A stretch of 5,255 bases of DNA. Origin: Brevundimonas sp. UBA986. Its GTDB lineage: Bacteria; Pseudomonadota; Alphaproteobacteria; Caulobacterales; Caulobacteraceae. A program made the translations under genes and the position numbers. Positions 4,408 to 5,255 of the stretch are shown here, piece after piece; positions within the stretch are counted from its first letter, which is position 1, and every line of letters starts with the position of its first letter. Under the pieces are notes generated by a model. That model searched no databases, was not told where the DNA came from, and saw only the letters and a list, made by a program, of their open reading frames with translations. The DNA lies in assembly GCA_002292165.1 (NCBI GenBank), contig DBBK01000115.1:300-5554 (forward strand), read 5' to 3'.

Positions 4408-5255
4408 TTGAGAACCCAACAAACGCGTCAACGCCTTCTGGCGACGACCATCATCACCGGGGCGGCCCTCGCGGCCTTCGCGGCGCCGGCCTTCGCGCAA
4501 ACCGCGCCGGCGACCGACCCGCAGGCTGATACGGTCGCAGAAGTCGTCGTGACGGGCTCGCGCATTCCGCAAGCCAACCTCGTGACCACCAGCCCGGTGA
4601 CTCAAGTTACGGCCGAGGACATCGACGTCCAGGGCGTGACGCGGGTCGAGGACCTGATCACCCAACTGCCGCAGGCCTTCGCCGCCCAGAACTCGACGGT
4701 GTCGAACGGCGCCTCGGGCACCGCCACGGTGGCGCTGCGCAACCTCGGCTCGTCGCGCACCCTGGTGCTGATCGACGGTCGCCGCATGGGCTACGGCTCG
4801 CCGAACGATCCGGCCGCCGACCTGAACCAGATCCCCGGCCAGCTGGTCGAGCGGGTTGAAGTCCTGACCGGCGGCGCCTCGGCCGTCTACGGTTCGGACG
4901 CTGTCGCCGGCGTCGTCAACTTCATCATGAAGAAGGACTTCGAAGGCATCCAGCTGGACGCCACCTACGGCTTCTACGCCCACCACAACAGCTATGACGG
5001 CACGGGCAACCTGCGCGCGGAAATCGCCCGCCGCGGCAGCACCAACCCGTCGCAGTTCAAGCTGCCGGAAGATGACGTTTCGGACGGCGAAAGCCGCGAA
5101 ATCACCCTGACGATGGGTGTCGCCGCGCCGGACGGCAAGGGCGGCCTGCTGGCCTATGCCGGCTACCGGAACAACAACCCGATCCTGCAACGCGACCGCG
5201 ACTATTCGGCTTGTACGATCGCCGCGCCGACGGCCGCCTCGGGCCCCACGACCTC
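4408..5255 (+). CDS. TonB-dependent outer-membrane receptor (partial, TTG start)
   Basis: The first 282 codons of an outer-membrane active transporter powered by TonB-ExbB-ExbD; the gene runs off the right edge. It has a signal peptide with basic start MRTQQTRQR, hydrophobic core (10-26) and AFA cleavage at 28-30. A TonB-box-like segment follows, VAEVVVTGSRI (43-53). The plug domain (about 54-180) shows LRNLGSSRTLVLIDGRRM (110-127), DLNQIP (138-143), VERVEVLTGGASAVYGSDA (147-165) and GVVNFIMKKDFEG (168-180). Barrel strands begin after that, and a cysteine at about 271 (YSAC) may belong to a disulfide-bonded extracellular loop. The full family length is usually 800-1000 residues, so roughly two thirds are missing. 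The substrate cannot be told from the plug; siderophores, sugars and peptides are all possible. TTG is supported by AGGAGA 7 nt upstream, the complete signal peptide and an upstream in-frame stop at 4300. It is divergent from the exported Cys-pair gene. Confidence 0.93.
   Translation, partial: MRTQQTRQRLLATTIITGAALAAFAAPAFAQTAPATDPQADTVAEVVVTGSRIPQANLVTTSPVTQVTAEDIDVQGVTRVEDLITQLPQAFAAQNSTVSNGASGTATVALRNLGSSRTLVLIDGRRMGYGSPNDPAADLNQIPGQLVERVEVLTGGASAVYGSDAVAGVVNFIMKKDFEGIQLDATYGFYAHHNSYDGTGNLRAEIARRGSTNPSQFKLPEDDVSDGESREITLTMGVAAPDGKGGLLAYAGYRNNNPILQRDRDYSACTIAAPTAASGPTT

Noticed and set aside
4393..5190. Long minus-strand frame of 265 codons opposite the TonB-dependent receptor.
   Set aside because: The plus strand encodes clear signal-peptide and plug-domain motifs. 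The antisense frame is a by-product of high GC and has no ribosome site or recognisable domain.

Overview
The window reads as chromosomal DNA from a high-GC alphaproteobacterium, most likely of the Caulobacterales (Caulobacter or Brevundimonas type). This is inferred from a strong G/C preference at third codon positions, a TonB-dependent receptor of the kind abundant in that order, and a loose CtrA-box-like sequence. I cannot fix genus or species without a database search. I see no insertion sequence, phage gene, CRISPR array, tRNA or rRNA.

Layout, left to right. Positions 1-54 are the last 17 codons of a rightward gene, followed at once by a strong GC-rich hairpin (55-88). Next is a rightward three-helix membrane protein with a diverged DUF1499-like C-terminal domain (118-831). 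It meets, stop codon to stop codon, a leftward metallo-beta-lactamase-fold hydrolase of the LACTB2 type (828-1748). Upstream of that, also leftward, lies a membrane-anchored SGNH/GDSL hydrolase (1825-2778). A perfect 23-bp AT-rich dyad (2794-2816) sits in its promoter region. The stretch 2779-2986 carries that dyad, a possible three-way-junction RNA fold, a CtrA-like box and a hairpin that touches a Shine-Dalgarno sequence. It leads into a 48-codon rightward small ORF with a GTG start (2987-3133). That ORF ends 3 nt from the end of a leftward DUF442/TIGR01244-type phosphatase-like protein (3137-3541). The phosphatase lies 30 nt downstream of a leftward exported protein with a Cys-pair motif (3572-4123). 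A 284-nt divergent intergenic region (4124-4407) then leads to a rightward TonB-dependent receptor starting with TTG at 4408. It is cut off by the window end.

How the genes fit together. Two leftward pairs are plausible operons: SGNH hydrolase then MBL hydrolase, and exported Cys-pair protein then DUF442 protein. No pathway clearly joins the pairs, and most of the window looks like ordinary core or lineage-specific envelope and metabolic genes. The points most worth a second look are the operator-like palindrome, the small ORF with its structured leader, and the TTG-initiated receptor, which ATG/GTG-only gene calling would miss. I found no convincing evidence of a new multi-gene system.
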